Origin: an uncultured Opitutaceae bacterium
GTDB taxonomy: Bacteria > Verrucomicrobiota > Verrucomicrobiia > Opitutales > Opitutaceae
Assembly: GCA_903891325.1 (NCBI GenBank)
Contig: CAITEC010000029.1
Location: 64,539 to 128,538, forward strand
Direction of reading: 5' to 3'
Length of the DNA stretch: 64,000 nucleotides
The notes below the pieces were generated by a model. That model saw nothing but the letters and a program-made list of their open reading frames with translations, was not told the origin of the DNA and made no database searches. How positions within the stretch are numbered: position 1 is the stretch's first letter; every line of letters begins with the position of its first letter. This document shows, one piece after another, positions 18,079 through 26,476 of the stretch. A program made the position numbers and the translations under genes.

Positions 18079-20228
18079 AGGGGCCTGTCCAGCTGGTTCA
18101 TGTACGGGCGGAAGGGCATGCCCCGGGTAAGGTCGGCGGCCAGGGGCCGCTGCTGAAGGAGCCGGGCGTGGTTTTCGAGGCGGGCGGCCGAGACCTTCCC
18201 CGCCGGGTAGAAGCGCATCGTGAAGAGGTGGGCGCCCCGGTCCGCCCAGTTCACGTGGTTGAGCCGGGGAGGCAGGACCTTCGGGATGTGGTGCGCGAGG
18301 GGGCAGGAGCGCAGCAGGGTGAGCCGGAGGGCCTCCCGGTCGCAGCTCAGCGAGAACACCTCGGGGAACACCGCGCCGGCCGTCTTTCCGCCGGCCAGCC
18401 GGAGGAGCGATCGGTCGCGCACCGGGCGCTCCTTGGCGTCGCTCTCCCGCTCCAGGCCGCGGCCCGGTATCCCGTCCTCGCGGCTCTTGATGGCGGCGCC
18501 GGGATTCCAGGAGAGGCGGAGCAACCGGTGCCGCTCGACCCATTCCACCCGCAGGCGCAATTCCCAGAAGTCGGTCCCGGCGTACCGGCTCCAGTCCGCG
18601 CAGATCCTGCTCGATCCGATGCGGCCGGGGATCCGCCAGGTGCAGCGCAGGGGGCCGTTCTCGACCCGCTCGGGCCGACCCCAGGCGGCCTGGCCCACCA
18701 GCGGCTCGCAAAAGCGGTCGATGTAGTGCGACCAGGTGTCCGAGGTGTCCGTGATCAGATCGAGCTCGGGAGCCGTCCACGACGCGCCGCCCTTCGGCTG
18801 AAGCACGGGATGGCCGCGCGACAGGCGCAGCGCGAAGGCCGGGTTGTCCTTGCCGACAGCGGCCTTTTTTGCGGCGGGTCGCCGCGCGATTCTCAGCACG
18901 CGGGTCTCGCCTGCGGGGATGGCGACCGGGAAGAGGAGCCGCACGGAATCGGGCATGAGCGGCTCCGGCTCGATCACCTGGTGGGGCACGATCCGGTTGC
19001 GCTCGTCGAGCAGGCACCAGTCGGGCTGCCAGTGGGTCCACTCAAGCCAGGGCTCGTGCTCGATAAAGTCGTCGAAGGGCGCCCCCGAGTAGTTGGTGAA
19101 TGCGAAGCGCTGCCGCCGGTCGGGCGGCAGGGCGTGGACCCGGGTGCGGAAGGTCTCGCTGAGGACGGTCTCGGCGATCGTGCTCGCGTACGCGAGCTGC
19201 TCCTCGGCCGGGCGGTTCGCCGTGGCGATGCTGCTCCCGCCGAGCGTGTCGTGAAATTCGTTGAAGCAGACCTGCTCCCACGCGTCCTTGAGCCGGGGCG
19301 CCGCGGCCTTGCGGGCGGCCGGCGGCGCGACCTCGAGCGCCCGGCGCGCCTGCGCGAGCAGGTTCTCGGCCCGCCGCGTCCCGAGCTTCACGGGCCGGTG
19401 GACGCTGTAGCAGCCGATCGCGTGCATCTGGAGTTCGCCGGTGACCAGCGGGAGCCGGCTCACCTGCGGGGCGATCGCCCGGAAGTATTTTTCGGGGGAG
19501 GAATAGACCAGCCTGACGCCGGGGATCGCGGTCCAGTTCTCGCGGCACCATTCGAGGATCTGCTCGGTCGGGCCGCCCCCATGGTCGCCGACGCCGATGA
19601 AGCACATCGTGTCGTTCACACCCGGCGGAAGATCCTCGAGCGAGGCCTCGACGTGCTCGCGGGAGATGGGCCAGACGGTGGCGTAGCCGCGGGCGATGCG
19701 GAAGGTGGTGATCTCGGCCCCGCCCGGGCGGCCCCGCCAGCGGAAGACGCGGGAGGGCAGGGTGCGCTCCTCCTTCATCGGGCGCATGAAGACGTACGAG
19801 TCCTGGCCGTGCGCCTTCATGATGTCGGGGAGCGCCGCGGTGTGCCCAAACGAGTCCACATTGTACCCGATCTTCGGGAACTTCCCGATGTGCTTCCTGA
19901 ACCAGTCCCGGCCCAGCTCGATCTGCCGGTGCATCGCCTCCTCGCCGGGAAGGTTGCAGTCCGGCTGGATGTACCAGCCGCCCACCGGCGACCAGCGCCC
20001 GCCGCGGATATGGCCGAGGATCCGGCGGAAGGTCGCCGGGTCGTGCCGCCGCACCTGCTCGTAGACCCATGCCTCGCCGCGGGTGAAGATGATCTCCGGG
20101 TGTCGGTCCAGCAGGTCGCACATGCTCACGCAGGTGTTGAGGGACTCGTCGACTCCGGCGGTCCAGGGCCAGAGCCAGACCGGGTCGAGGTGCGCGTTGA
20201 GGATCAGGTGGATCGTGCGGGTGGCCAT
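18075..20228 (-). CDS. Glycoside hydrolase family 38 alpha-mannosidase-like protein
   Basis: 717 aa without a signal peptide, so probably cytoplasmic. It starts MATRTIHLILNAHLDPVWLW; the HLD pair is the first part of the GH38 zinc site. NVDSFGHTAALP (about residue 124) carries the predicted nucleophile Asp and GVGDHGGGPTEQ carries a further metal ligand His. GH38 enzymes are retaining alpha-mannosidases that remove mannose from glycans. It heads an operon with three secreted paralogues of unknown function and overlaps the first of them. The linkage specificity cannot be deduced. A 23-bp inverted repeat separates it from the upstream gene. Confidence 0.88.
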   Translation of the reverse strand: MATRTIHLILNAHLDPVWLWPWTAGVDESLNTCVSMCDLLDRHPEIIFTRGEAWVYEQVRRHDPATFRRILGHIRGGRWSPVGGWYIQPDCNLPGEEAMHRQIELGRDWFRKHIGKFPKIGYNVDSFGHTAALPDIMKAHGQDSYVFMRPMKEERTLPSRVFRWRGRPGGAEITTFRIARGYATVWPISREHVEASLEDLPPGVNDTMCFIGVGDHGGGPTEQILEWCRENWTAIPGVRLVYSSPEKYFRAIAPQVSRLPLVTGELQMHAIGCYSVHRPVKLGTRRAENLLAQARRALEVAPPAARKAAAPRLKDAWEQVCFNEFHDTLGGSSIATANRPAEEQLAYASTIAETVLSETFRTRVHALPPDRRQRFAFTNYSGAPFDDFIEHEPWLEWTHWQPDWCLLDERNRIVPHQVIEPEPLMPDSVRLLFPVAIPAGETRVLRIARRPAAKKAAVGKDNPAFALRLSRGHPVLQPKGGASWTAPELDLITDTSDTWSHYIDRFCEPLVGQAAWGRPERVENGPLRCTWRIPGRIGSSRICADWSRYAGTDFWELRLRVEWVERHRLLRLSWNPGAAIKSREDGIPGRGLERESDAKERPVRDRSLLRLAGGKTAGAVFPEVFSLSCDREALRLTLLRSCPLAHHIPKVLPPRLNHVNWADRGAHLFTMRFYPAGKVSAARLENHARLLQQRPLAADLTRGMPFRPYMNQLDRPL

Positions 20229-20315
20229 TGGAGTAAAAGCCCAGTCTTGGCCGGGGAGGCCCCGGCGCGAAGCTTTTTTTAAGCCCTGCTGCCTGCAAGT
20301 CGGCATTTGCCGAGA

Positions 20316-20382
20316 TGGAGCGCGATCTCCGAGCGCGCTTGCCTGGCCATAGTCGCTCAGCGCGCTCGGAGATCGCGCTCCA
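20316..20382. repeat. Perfect 23-bp inverted repeat (possible terminator)
   Basis: The left arm 20316-20338 begins TGGAGCGCGATCTCC and the right arm 20360-20382 is its exact reverse complement, with a 21-base loop. It lies 3 bases beyond the stop of the MtaA/URO-D-type gene and 88 bases before the mannosidase start, both on the minus strand. A long hairpin here could end transcription or protect the mRNA. There is no T-run, so factor-independent termination is not certain. The sequence differs from the TAGCCGG repeats elsewhere in the window. Confidence 0.75.
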
Positions 20383-20384
20383 CC

Positions 20385-21434
20385 TCAGGAGGCTCCCGCG
20401 GCGTGGCAGGAGCAGTGCAGGAAGGCGTCGACCTTGCCCATGATGTCGGCCTCGCTTCCGGGAACGCTCAGGACGTCGCACTCGCTGCCCAGGATGAAGG
20501 GATGCCCCACCGCGCGCATCTTCTCGATCAGCTCGCGGGAGAGCTCCTCGACGGCCGCCGGGGTCAGCTGCCGCGCGGAAAAGCGCTTGGTCGGCAGGTT
20601 GCCGTAAAGGACGGTGTCATTCGGCACCAGGGCGGCGTCCTCCCACAGCCTGCGGGAGCTGCCGAAGCTGATCATGGCCGCGCCGAGCGTCCCGAACCGC
20701 CGCACCATGTCCTCGGTCAGTTCGCCGCAGTCGTGGAACACCAGGTCGACGCCGCGGTCGGCGAGCAGCGCGGCGAGGCGGCGCATCGGCTCCATGACAT
20801 AGTGCTCAAAGGGTGCCACGTTCTTCTCGAGCTGCGCCGGGGAGAAGTAGACGAGGTTCGCTGCCGGCTCGCAGATGATGATCGCGCGCGCTCCCGCGTC
20901 GACCTGGGCGATGAGGTACTCGCCGATCACGCGCTCTCCCAGGGCGAGGAGGCTTTCAATAAGCGCGATCTCCGGCTCCTCGGCCGCGGTGAGTCCCTCG
21001 CCGGCGAGGTAGACCGGCGTGATGGGATCGAGCACCAGCTTTGTCATCAGCGAGAACGGGCCGATCGACATTCCCATGGGGACCAGCGACCCCTCGGCGG
21101 CGACGCGGGTGATCGCCCGGCAGCTTGCGCGCATGCGGGGAGTCCGCGGGATCGCCGCGGGCGCCTCCGGCGGGGAGGTGAAGTGGTATCCCTCGGCCTC
21201 GTCGGCGGGTACGCCGCAGGCCCGGACAAGCGCGTCCTTCTCGAGTGTGAGGTCCATCAGCGGGACCGCGAGCGGGGTGCCGAAGCGCCGCGCGGTCTCA
21301 ATGAGCACCCCGCCGAGCCGTTCGCCGTCCAGGACGATCGCCCCGGGATCGGACTGCTGGTGGAGCACGAGATGGGTGCCGATGGGCATCCGCAGGCCGT
21401 TCGCGGCCAAGTCGAGGTAGAATTTCCGATTCAT
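20385..21434 (-). CDS. Uroporphyrinogen-decarboxylase-family protein, MtaA/CmuA methyltransferase type
   Basis: 349 aa, starting at the ATG at 21434 (MNRKFYLDLAANGLR). The barrel fold of the URO-D family is recognisable. FHDCGELTEDM (about residue 233) and GSECDVLS (about residue 320) supply an H-x-C ... C pattern, which binds zinc in the corrinoid-methyltransferase branch (MtaA, CmuA). A methyl-transfer role is therefore more likely than heme synthesis. No corrinoid protein is encoded nearby. It is probably the last gene of an operon with a DegT protein and two amidohydrolases, 151 bases after the DegT stop. Confidence 0.75.
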   Translation of the reverse strand: MNRKFYLDLAANGLRMPIGTHLVLHQQSDPGAIVLDGERLGGVLIETARRFGTPLAVPLMDLTLEKDALVRACGVPADEAEGYHFTSPPEAPAAIPRTPRMRASCRAITRVAAEGSLVPMGMSIGPFSLMTKLVLDPITPVYLAGEGLTAAEEPEIALIESLLALGERVIGEYLIAQVDAGARAIIICEPAANLVYFSPAQLEKNVAPFEHYVMEPMRRLAALLADRGVDLVFHDCGELTEDMVRRFGTLGAAMISFGSSRRLWEDAALVPNDTVLYGNLPTKRFSARQLTPAAVEELSRELIEKMRAVGHPFILGSECDVLSVPGSEADIMGKVDAFLHCSCHAAGAS

Positions 21435-21585
21435 TGTTGGGAATCGGGAGTGGGCCGTGTTGACTCCCCCCGTGCCGGCAGCGTATCCCCCGGCGGCGCT
21501 TTTCGCAAGAGGGGCGGGAAAACAGTATCGTATCCGCTTGGTGGCGAAACGACTTCTAATAGGGGGTTGAAATGTCCCGAGTCGC

Positions 21586-22800
21586 CTAGCGGGCGAGGCG
21601 TCCGGCAACCGTCCGGATGGCCCGGGCGACCTTCTCAATGTAGGAATCGCCCATTGCCTCGTTGAGCCGGAAAAACGCGCAGTCGCCGACCATCGCCTCG
21701 GCGACGGGGCAGGACACGGCCCGGTAGTCCATGGCGGTCATGCCGGCGTCGCGGATCGGCCACGAGCCGCCGAAGAAGCCGTGCCTTTGGAAGACCGGGT
21801 ATTGATAGAGAGTGTGCGGAATATAGCCGGCGATGACCGACGCGCCCTCCGCAACCATGGCCGCGGCGATTTCCGCGCGCGGGGCGCGGAAGCGCTCCAG
21901 CTCCAGTCGCATCATGTAAAACCAGTAGCTGTGGGTGTCGCCCGGGGCCGACGCGGGAAGCCGGATCCCGGGGACGTCCTGGAGCAGCGAGGTCAGGAGT
22001 TCGCCGGCCCGGTGTCGCAGCTCGACGATCCCGGGGAGCCGGGTCATCTGCGCCGCGGCGACCGCCGCCTGCGGCTCGCTCATCCGGTAGTTCGGGGCGA
22101 ATTCCTCGATGTTCCGGTTCCCGCTCACCCGGTCGTAGTACTTGTCGCCCCATCTCTGCAGCGTCGGGCCCAGGGTGGCGTCATTGCTCGCGACCATCCC
22201 CCCGTCCCCGCAGCTCAGGTGCTTGAAGTCGTTGAACGAGTAGCAGGCGGTGTCGCCGATCGTTCCCACGGGTTTACCCTGCCAGCGGGCGCCCCAGGCC
22301 TGTGCGCAGTCCTCGATGACCGAGAGCTTGTGCTCGCGGGCGATCGCACCCAGCGCGCCCAGGTCGCAGGGATTGCCGGCGAAGTGGACAGGCATGATCG
22401 CGCGCGTCTTTGCGGTCACCTTCCGGCGGACGTCCGCGGGGTCCAGGTTGTAGGTCTGCGGATCGAGGTCGGCGAAGACCGGCACGAGCTGCTGGTAGAG
22501 GATCCCGATCACCGAGCCCATGTCGGTGATCGGCGGGACAATGATCTCCTCACCGGGCTTGAGCCGCAGCGCGGCGACGGCGACGTGGAGCGCCGCCGAG
22601 CCCGAGGAGCAGGGGAAGCAGTGCTGGAGCGGATAGTGCCGGCGAAACTCCCCGATCAGGGCGGTCGTCTGCGGGCCCTTCCAGTAAAAAAGCGATTCCT
22701 GCCCGAGCATCGCCGTCAGCCTCCGAAGTTCCTCCTCGCCCCAGCGCCGCGGCTGGGGATGGGGCTCGTCGACGATCGGCCGTGCCGGGGGCGCGCTCAC
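21586..22800 (-). CDS. DegT/DnrJ/EryC1/StrS-family protein
   Basis: 404 aa, starting at a GTG at 22800 that overlaps the TGA of the upstream amidohydrolase (GTGA). VIEDCAQAWGARWQGK and CYSFNDFKHLSCGDGG are the family blocks; the Lys in FKHL (about residue 192) is the predicted PLP lysine. SSGSAALHVAVAAL is the phosphate-binding region. It is only distantly similar to the DegT protein at 8483. The neighbours are amidohydrolases and a methyltransferase-like gene rather than nucleotide-sugar genes, so the substrate may not be a nucleotide sugar. Confidence 0.85.
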   Translation of the reverse strand: MSAPPARPIVDEPHPQPRRWGEEELRRLTAMLGQESLFYWKGPQTTALIGEFRRHYPLQHCFPCSSGSAALHVAVAALRLKPGEEIIVPPITDMGSVIGILYQQLVPVFADLDPQTYNLDPADVRRKVTAKTRAIMPVHFAGNPCDLGALGAIAREHKLSVIEDCAQAWGARWQGKPVGTIGDTACYSFNDFKHLSCGDGGMVASNDATLGPTLQRWGDKYYDRVSGNRNIEEFAPNYRMSEPQAAVAAAQMTRLPGIVELRHRAGELLTSLLQDVPGIRLPASAPGDTHSYWFYMMRLELERFRAPRAEIAAAMVAEGASVIAGYIPHTLYQYPVFQRHGFFGGSWPIRDAGMTAMDYRAVSCPVAEAMVGDCAFFRLNEAMGDSYIEKVARAIRTVAGRLAR

Positions 22801-23558
22801 AGCTCGAAGAAACGGGCGGCATTGCCGCCGCCGATGGCCGCCGCCGCCGCCGCGGTGAGCCGCGACGCGGCGAGCTGGGCGACACCCGACTGCGTGACAA
22901 AGAAGGGCGTGTGGGAGCCAAAAAGGATGCGGCGGGCGGGGATTTCCCGGACGAGGTCGGCCAGGGCGTTCCGCCACTCGATGAAGGAGGTGTCCGTGGA
23001 GAAGTTTGCATGGCCGGGGGCGATCGCCCGGATATCCGGGAGCCCGAGCCCGAGGATGAGCGGGTGCAGCCGGGGATGCCGCCCGAGGAAGGCCCCGACC
23101 GACTTGGCGGGGACCATCGTGACCTTGAGCCCGAAGTAGCGGTGCCGGTCGTCCTCGACCCGGGCGCTGACCACCAGGCGGACCCGGCCGGACAGGGCCG
23201 CCGCGAAGAAGGCGTCGAGCCGCGGCGACTCCAGCCGATAGTTGTGATAGTTCGGGTAAAGCTTGGCGGCCCGCAGCGGACTGGATGCGGCCGCCTCGAG
23301 CTGCTCGCTCCAGTTCCGCAGCGCGGGATTGACCACGGGGAGCGGGAGGAGGGCGGGGACGCTGGCTACGGCTGCAAACAGGGCGCGGTTGGCCGGCCCC
23401 GGGTCCGGGGCGAGGATCGCGGCGGTCGGGGCGACGATCGCGCGCCCGATCCCGTTTTCTCGAAGCCGGGCGGCCAGGGCGCGCGCGGTGAACGCGGGAA
23501 CGAGGTTGAAGGGCCAGGGCCCGAGGTGGACGTTCGAGTCGATGAGCATGGCCGTCAA
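22797..23558 (-). CDS. Amidohydrolase-family protein with altered metal ligands
   Basis: About 250 aa. The start is either a TTG at 23558, overlapping the upstream stop, or the ATG at 23549 (MLIDSNVHLGPWPF). The TIM-barrel amidohydrolase pattern is visible, but the first metal motif is NVH instead of HxH, and the C-terminal loop reads FGSHTPFF where GSDxP is usual. Similar 'NVHLGxWPF' proteins occur in Verrucomicrobiota and Planctomycetota as I recall, so this may be a family trait. It overlaps both neighbours by four bases. Its activity is unknown; it may pair with the intact amidohydrolase upstream. Confidence 0.75.
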   Translation of the reverse strand: MTAMLIDSNVHLGPWPFNLVPAFTARALAARLRENGIGRAIVAPTAAILAPDPGPANRALFAAVASVPALLPLPVVNPALRNWSEQLEAAASSPLRAAKLYPNYHNYRLESPRLDAFFAAALSGRVRLVVSARVEDDRHRYFGLKVTMVPAKSVGAFLGRHPRLHPLILGLGLPDIRAIAPGHANFSTDTSFIEWRNALADLVREIPARRILFGSHTPFFVTQSGVAQLAASRLTAAAAAAIGGGNAARFFEL

Positions 23559-24322
23559 AGCTTGAGGATACGGCGGGCGTTGCCGTAAAGGATCTTCGCG
23601 CGCTCATCGGCGCTCATCGCCGTGCCGGTGATCCGCGCGAGGGTGATCGCCGTCTCGCGGATCGGCAGGTCCGAGCCGTAGACGACGTGGTCGGCGCCCA
23701 GGTGCTCCAGGGCGAAGTCGAGGATCGCCGCCTCCGGGTATCCCCCCGAGGTGTCGACGACCAGGTTGTCCACCCCCTTGGCCTCGAGGACCCCGCGGTA
23801 CCCGCAGCCGGTCAGGTGGGCCATGATCACCTGGACATTCGGGTGCCTGCGGGCGAGGGCGGCGGTGTCCTCCGGGTCGGAGTGGAGGTTCCGCTTCCTG
23901 ATGTTGGTCATGCTCCAGGTGTGCTGGAGGACCGGCACTCCCCACTTCTCGGCGGCCCGCATGACCGGCTTCATGCAGGGCTCGCGCGCGTTGTTCGAAA
24001 TCTCCAGCTTGATGCCGCGGAACCCCAGTCCCCCGACGCAGCGCTCGACTTCGCGCATCACGGCGCGCTCTCCCAGCCGGGGATTGAGCGCGCAGAAGCC
24101 GATGAAGGTGTCCGGCAGCCAGCGCCCGATCCGGGCGGTCTCGTCATTGATCACCCGGACCTGGGGCTCCGTCGGCTGGGCCCCGAAGGCGAGGACGTCG
24201 CCCAGGCAGACCATCCGGACGACCCCCCGGGACCGCGCCTCGCCCGCGAAGCGGGCGGCGGCGGCCTTTGTGCAGCCGCCGCGCATGAAAACAGGGTGGG
24301 TATGGATGTCTATGGCTCGCAT
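23555..24322 (-). CDS. Amidohydrolase-family metal-dependent hydrolase
   Basis: 255 aa from the ATG at 24322 (MRAIDIHTHPVFMRGG). The full metal set of the amidohydrolase-2 type is visible: HTH near the N-terminus, VLQHTWS, VIMAHLTG, and the Asp in VYGSDLPI. Relatives hydrolyse lactones or decarboxylate small carboxylic acids. It is the first gene of the minus-strand operon and lies back to back with the epimerase operon, 67 bases apart. A role in breaking down a sugar acid or lactone is plausible but inferred. Confidence 0.82.
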   Translation of the reverse strand: MRAIDIHTHPVFMRGGCTKAAAARFAGEARSRGVVRMVCLGDVLAFGAQPTEPQVRVINDETARIGRWLPDTFIGFCALNPRLGERAVMREVERCVGGLGFRGIKLEISNNAREPCMKPVMRAAEKWGVPVLQHTWSMTNIRKRNLHSDPEDTAALARRHPNVQVIMAHLTGCGYRGVLEAKGVDNLVVDTSGGYPEAAILDFALEHLGADHVVYGSDLPIRETAITLARITGTAMSADERAKILYGNARRILKL

Positions 24323-24389
24323 CGAAATTCCGTCGGTTTGCGCTTGGATTTTTCCAAAGGTGCGCGAGGAATGGCGGGGTGACAAGCCT

Positions 24390-25418
24390 ATGAAAAAGCC
24401 GCTCTCAGACCGGGACATCGAACTGCTCCTTTCCGAGCCCACGCCGGGGGCCGTCGCCGCCGTGCGCGACCTGCCCGGGGACTTCATGGTCCTGGGGGTC
24501 GGCGGGAAGATGGGGACGACGACCGCCGTCATGCTCCGCCGCGCGCTCGACGCCGCCGGGAGGAAGTCGGCGCGCGTCCTCGGTGTTTCCCGTTTCAGCC
24601 GGCCCGAGGCGAAGGCCGCCCTGGCGGAGTTTGGCGTCGAGCCGATTTCCTGCGACCTGGCCGACTACGACGCGGTGATGCGGCTGCCGGACGCCGCGAA
24701 CGTCGAGTACCTCGCCGGCCAGAAGTTCGGCACGGAGGGCGCGCCGGACGAGACCTGGCTGCAGAACACGATCGTCCCGTCGCATGTGGCGCGGCGCTTC
24801 CGGGATTCCCGCATCGTCGTCTTCTCGACGGGTTGCGTGTACCCTTTCTCCCCGGTGGAAGGGCGCGGGGCGACCGAGGCGACGCCCCTGGCGTTCCTCG
24901 GCGAATACGCGAGCACCTGCGTCGGGCGGGAGCGGGTCTTCACCCACTACTCCCGGAAATACGGGACCAAGGCCCTCCTCTTCCGGCTCAACTATTCGGT
25001 CGAGTTCCGGTACGGCGTCCTCGTGGACATTGGCCAGCGGGTCCTGGCCGGGGAGCCGGTGGACATCACGATGAACCTCTTCAACCTGATCTGGCAGCGC
25101 GAGGCCTGCGCGCGGGCCATCCAGTGCCTGGAGCAGGTCGCCTCGCCGCCGCGGCCGCTGAACGTGACCGGGGCGGAGAAGTACACGATCCGCGACGTGG
25201 CCGAGCGCTTCGGCAGGATCTTCGGCCGGCCGCCGGTCATCACGGGCACGCCGGGCGCCGTCTGCTGGCACAGCGACGCAAGCGAATCGATCCGACTCTT
25301 CGGGCCCACCGAGATGCCGCTGGACACCATGATCGGGCTTGTGGCCGACCACCTCAGCGGCGGCGGCCGGCTCCTGGGCAAGCCGACCCACTTTGAGGCC
25401 ACCGACGGAAAGTTCTAA
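24390..25418 (+). CDS. NAD-dependent epimerase/dehydratase-family protein
   Basis: 342 aa from the ATG at 24390 (MKKPLSDRDIELLLSEPTPG). A Rossmann-type glycine motif, GVGGKMGTTTA, is near residue 33, and VFSTGCVYPF provides the usual active-site Ser/Thr strand. The YxxxK catalytic pair is not standard: the equivalent segment reads EYASTCVGRER, with Tyr but no Lys four residues later. Either the general acid-base residue is shifted or the reaction differs. It is the first gene of a three-gene operon; the next starts five bases on. An NAD-linked sugar reaction is likely. Confidence 0.8.
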   Translation: MKKPLSDRDIELLLSEPTPGAVAAVRDLPGDFMVLGVGGKMGTTTAVMLRRALDAAGRKSARVLGVSRFSRPEAKAALAEFGVEPISCDLADYDAVMRLPDAANVEYLAGQKFGTEGAPDETWLQNTIVPSHVARRFRDSRIVVFSTGCVYPFSPVEGRGATEATPLAFLGEYASTCVGRERVFTHYSRKYGTKALLFRLNYSVEFRYGVLVDIGQRVLAGEPVDITMNLFNLIWQREACARAIQCLEQVASPPRPLNVTGAEKYTIRDVAERFGRIFGRPPVITGTPGAVCWHSDASESIRLFGPTEMPLDTMIGLVADHLSGGGRLLGKPTHFEATDGKF

Positions 25419-25422
25419 GAAG

Positions 25423-26469
25423 ATGAACCTGCGCAAACACCTGCTTGAGGGACACGTCATTCCCGCCCAGCCGCTGGCGCTTGACGAGAACCGCCGGTTC
25501 TCCGAGCGCCACCAGCGGGCGATCACGCGGTACTACGTGGCCGCAGGCGTCGGAGGGCTAGCCGTCGGCGTCCACTCCACGCAGTTCGAGATCCGGGAGC
25601 CGCGGCACGGGCTCTTCCGGCCCGTCCTTGAGCTCGCCTCGCGGACGATCGACGAGGAGCTCGCCCGCTCGCCGCGGCCCTTCATCAAGATTTCAGGCAT
25701 CTGCGGGCGGACCGACCAGGCGCTCCGCGAGGCGGAATTGGCGCTCTCGCTCGGCTACCACGCCGGGCTCGTGAGCCTCGCGGCCTTCAAGGAGGACTCC
25801 GAGGACGCGCTGGTCGCCCATTGCGCCCGCGTTGCCGAGGCGATTCCCATCGTTGGATTCTACCTGCAACCGGCCGCCGGCGGCCGGCTCGCCGGGCACG
25901 GGTTCTGGCGCCGCTTTGCGGAGATTCCCAACGCGCTCGCGATCAAGATCGCCCCCTTCAACCGCTACCAGACGATCGACGTCGTGCGCGCGGTTGTGGA
26001 AGCCGGGCGCGACGACCTCGCGCTCTACACCGGCAACGATGACACCATCGTCGTCGACCTGCTCACCCGTTACACATTCCAGGCCGGGGGCCGGCCGGTG
26101 AGCCGCCGGATCGTCGGCGGCCTTCTCGGGCACTGGGGGGTTTGGACGCAGGGCGCGGTCCGGCTGCTGGACGAGATCAAGTCGGTCCGTGACGGGGCGA
26201 CCCTCGACGCGCGCTGGCTTGAGCGGGGAATCGCGGTCACCGACATGAACGCGGCCCTCTTCGACGCAGCGAACGGATTCCGGGGCTGCATCCCGGGGAT
26301 ACTCGAGGTCCTGCGGCGCCAGGGCCTGGTCCCGACCGTCCACTGCCTGAACCCCCACGAGAAACTTTCGCCCGGGCAGGCGGAGGAGCTCACCCGCGCC
26401 GCCACCGCCCATCCGGAGCTCACGGACGATGCGTTCATCGCCGCGAACCGGGACCGCTGGCTTTCGTAA
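25423..26469 (+). CDS. Dihydrodipicolinate synthase-family (DapA-like) protein
   Basis: 348 aa from the ATG at 25423, four bases after the epimerase stop. A TIM-barrel aldolase-type protein of the DapA/NanA family: GVGGLAVGVHST resembles the N-terminal strand-loop, and the Lys in NALAIKIAPFNRY (about residue 175) is the predicted Schiff-base lysine. Family members cleave or form keto-acids such as sialic acid, KDG or dihydrodipicolinate. Its position between an epimerase and an M20 peptidase argues against a role in lysine synthesis and for catabolism of an acidic or acylated sugar, but this is inference. Confidence 0.8.
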   Translation: MNLRKHLLEGHVIPAQPLALDENRRFSERHQRAITRYYVAAGVGGLAVGVHSTQFEIREPRHGLFRPVLELASRTIDEELARSPRPFIKISGICGRTDQALREAELALSLGYHAGLVSLAAFKEDSEDALVAHCARVAEAIPIVGFYLQPAAGGRLAGHGFWRRFAEIPNALAIKIAPFNRYQTIDVVRAVVEAGRDDLALYTGNDDTIVVDLLTRYTFQAGGRPVSRRIVGGLLGHWGVWTQGAVRLLDEIKSVRDGATLDARWLERGIAVTDMNAALFDAANGFRGCIPGILEVLRRQGLVPTVHCLNPHEKLSPGQAEELTRAATAHPELTDDAFIAANRDRWLS

Positions 26470-26476
26470 TTCCGCC

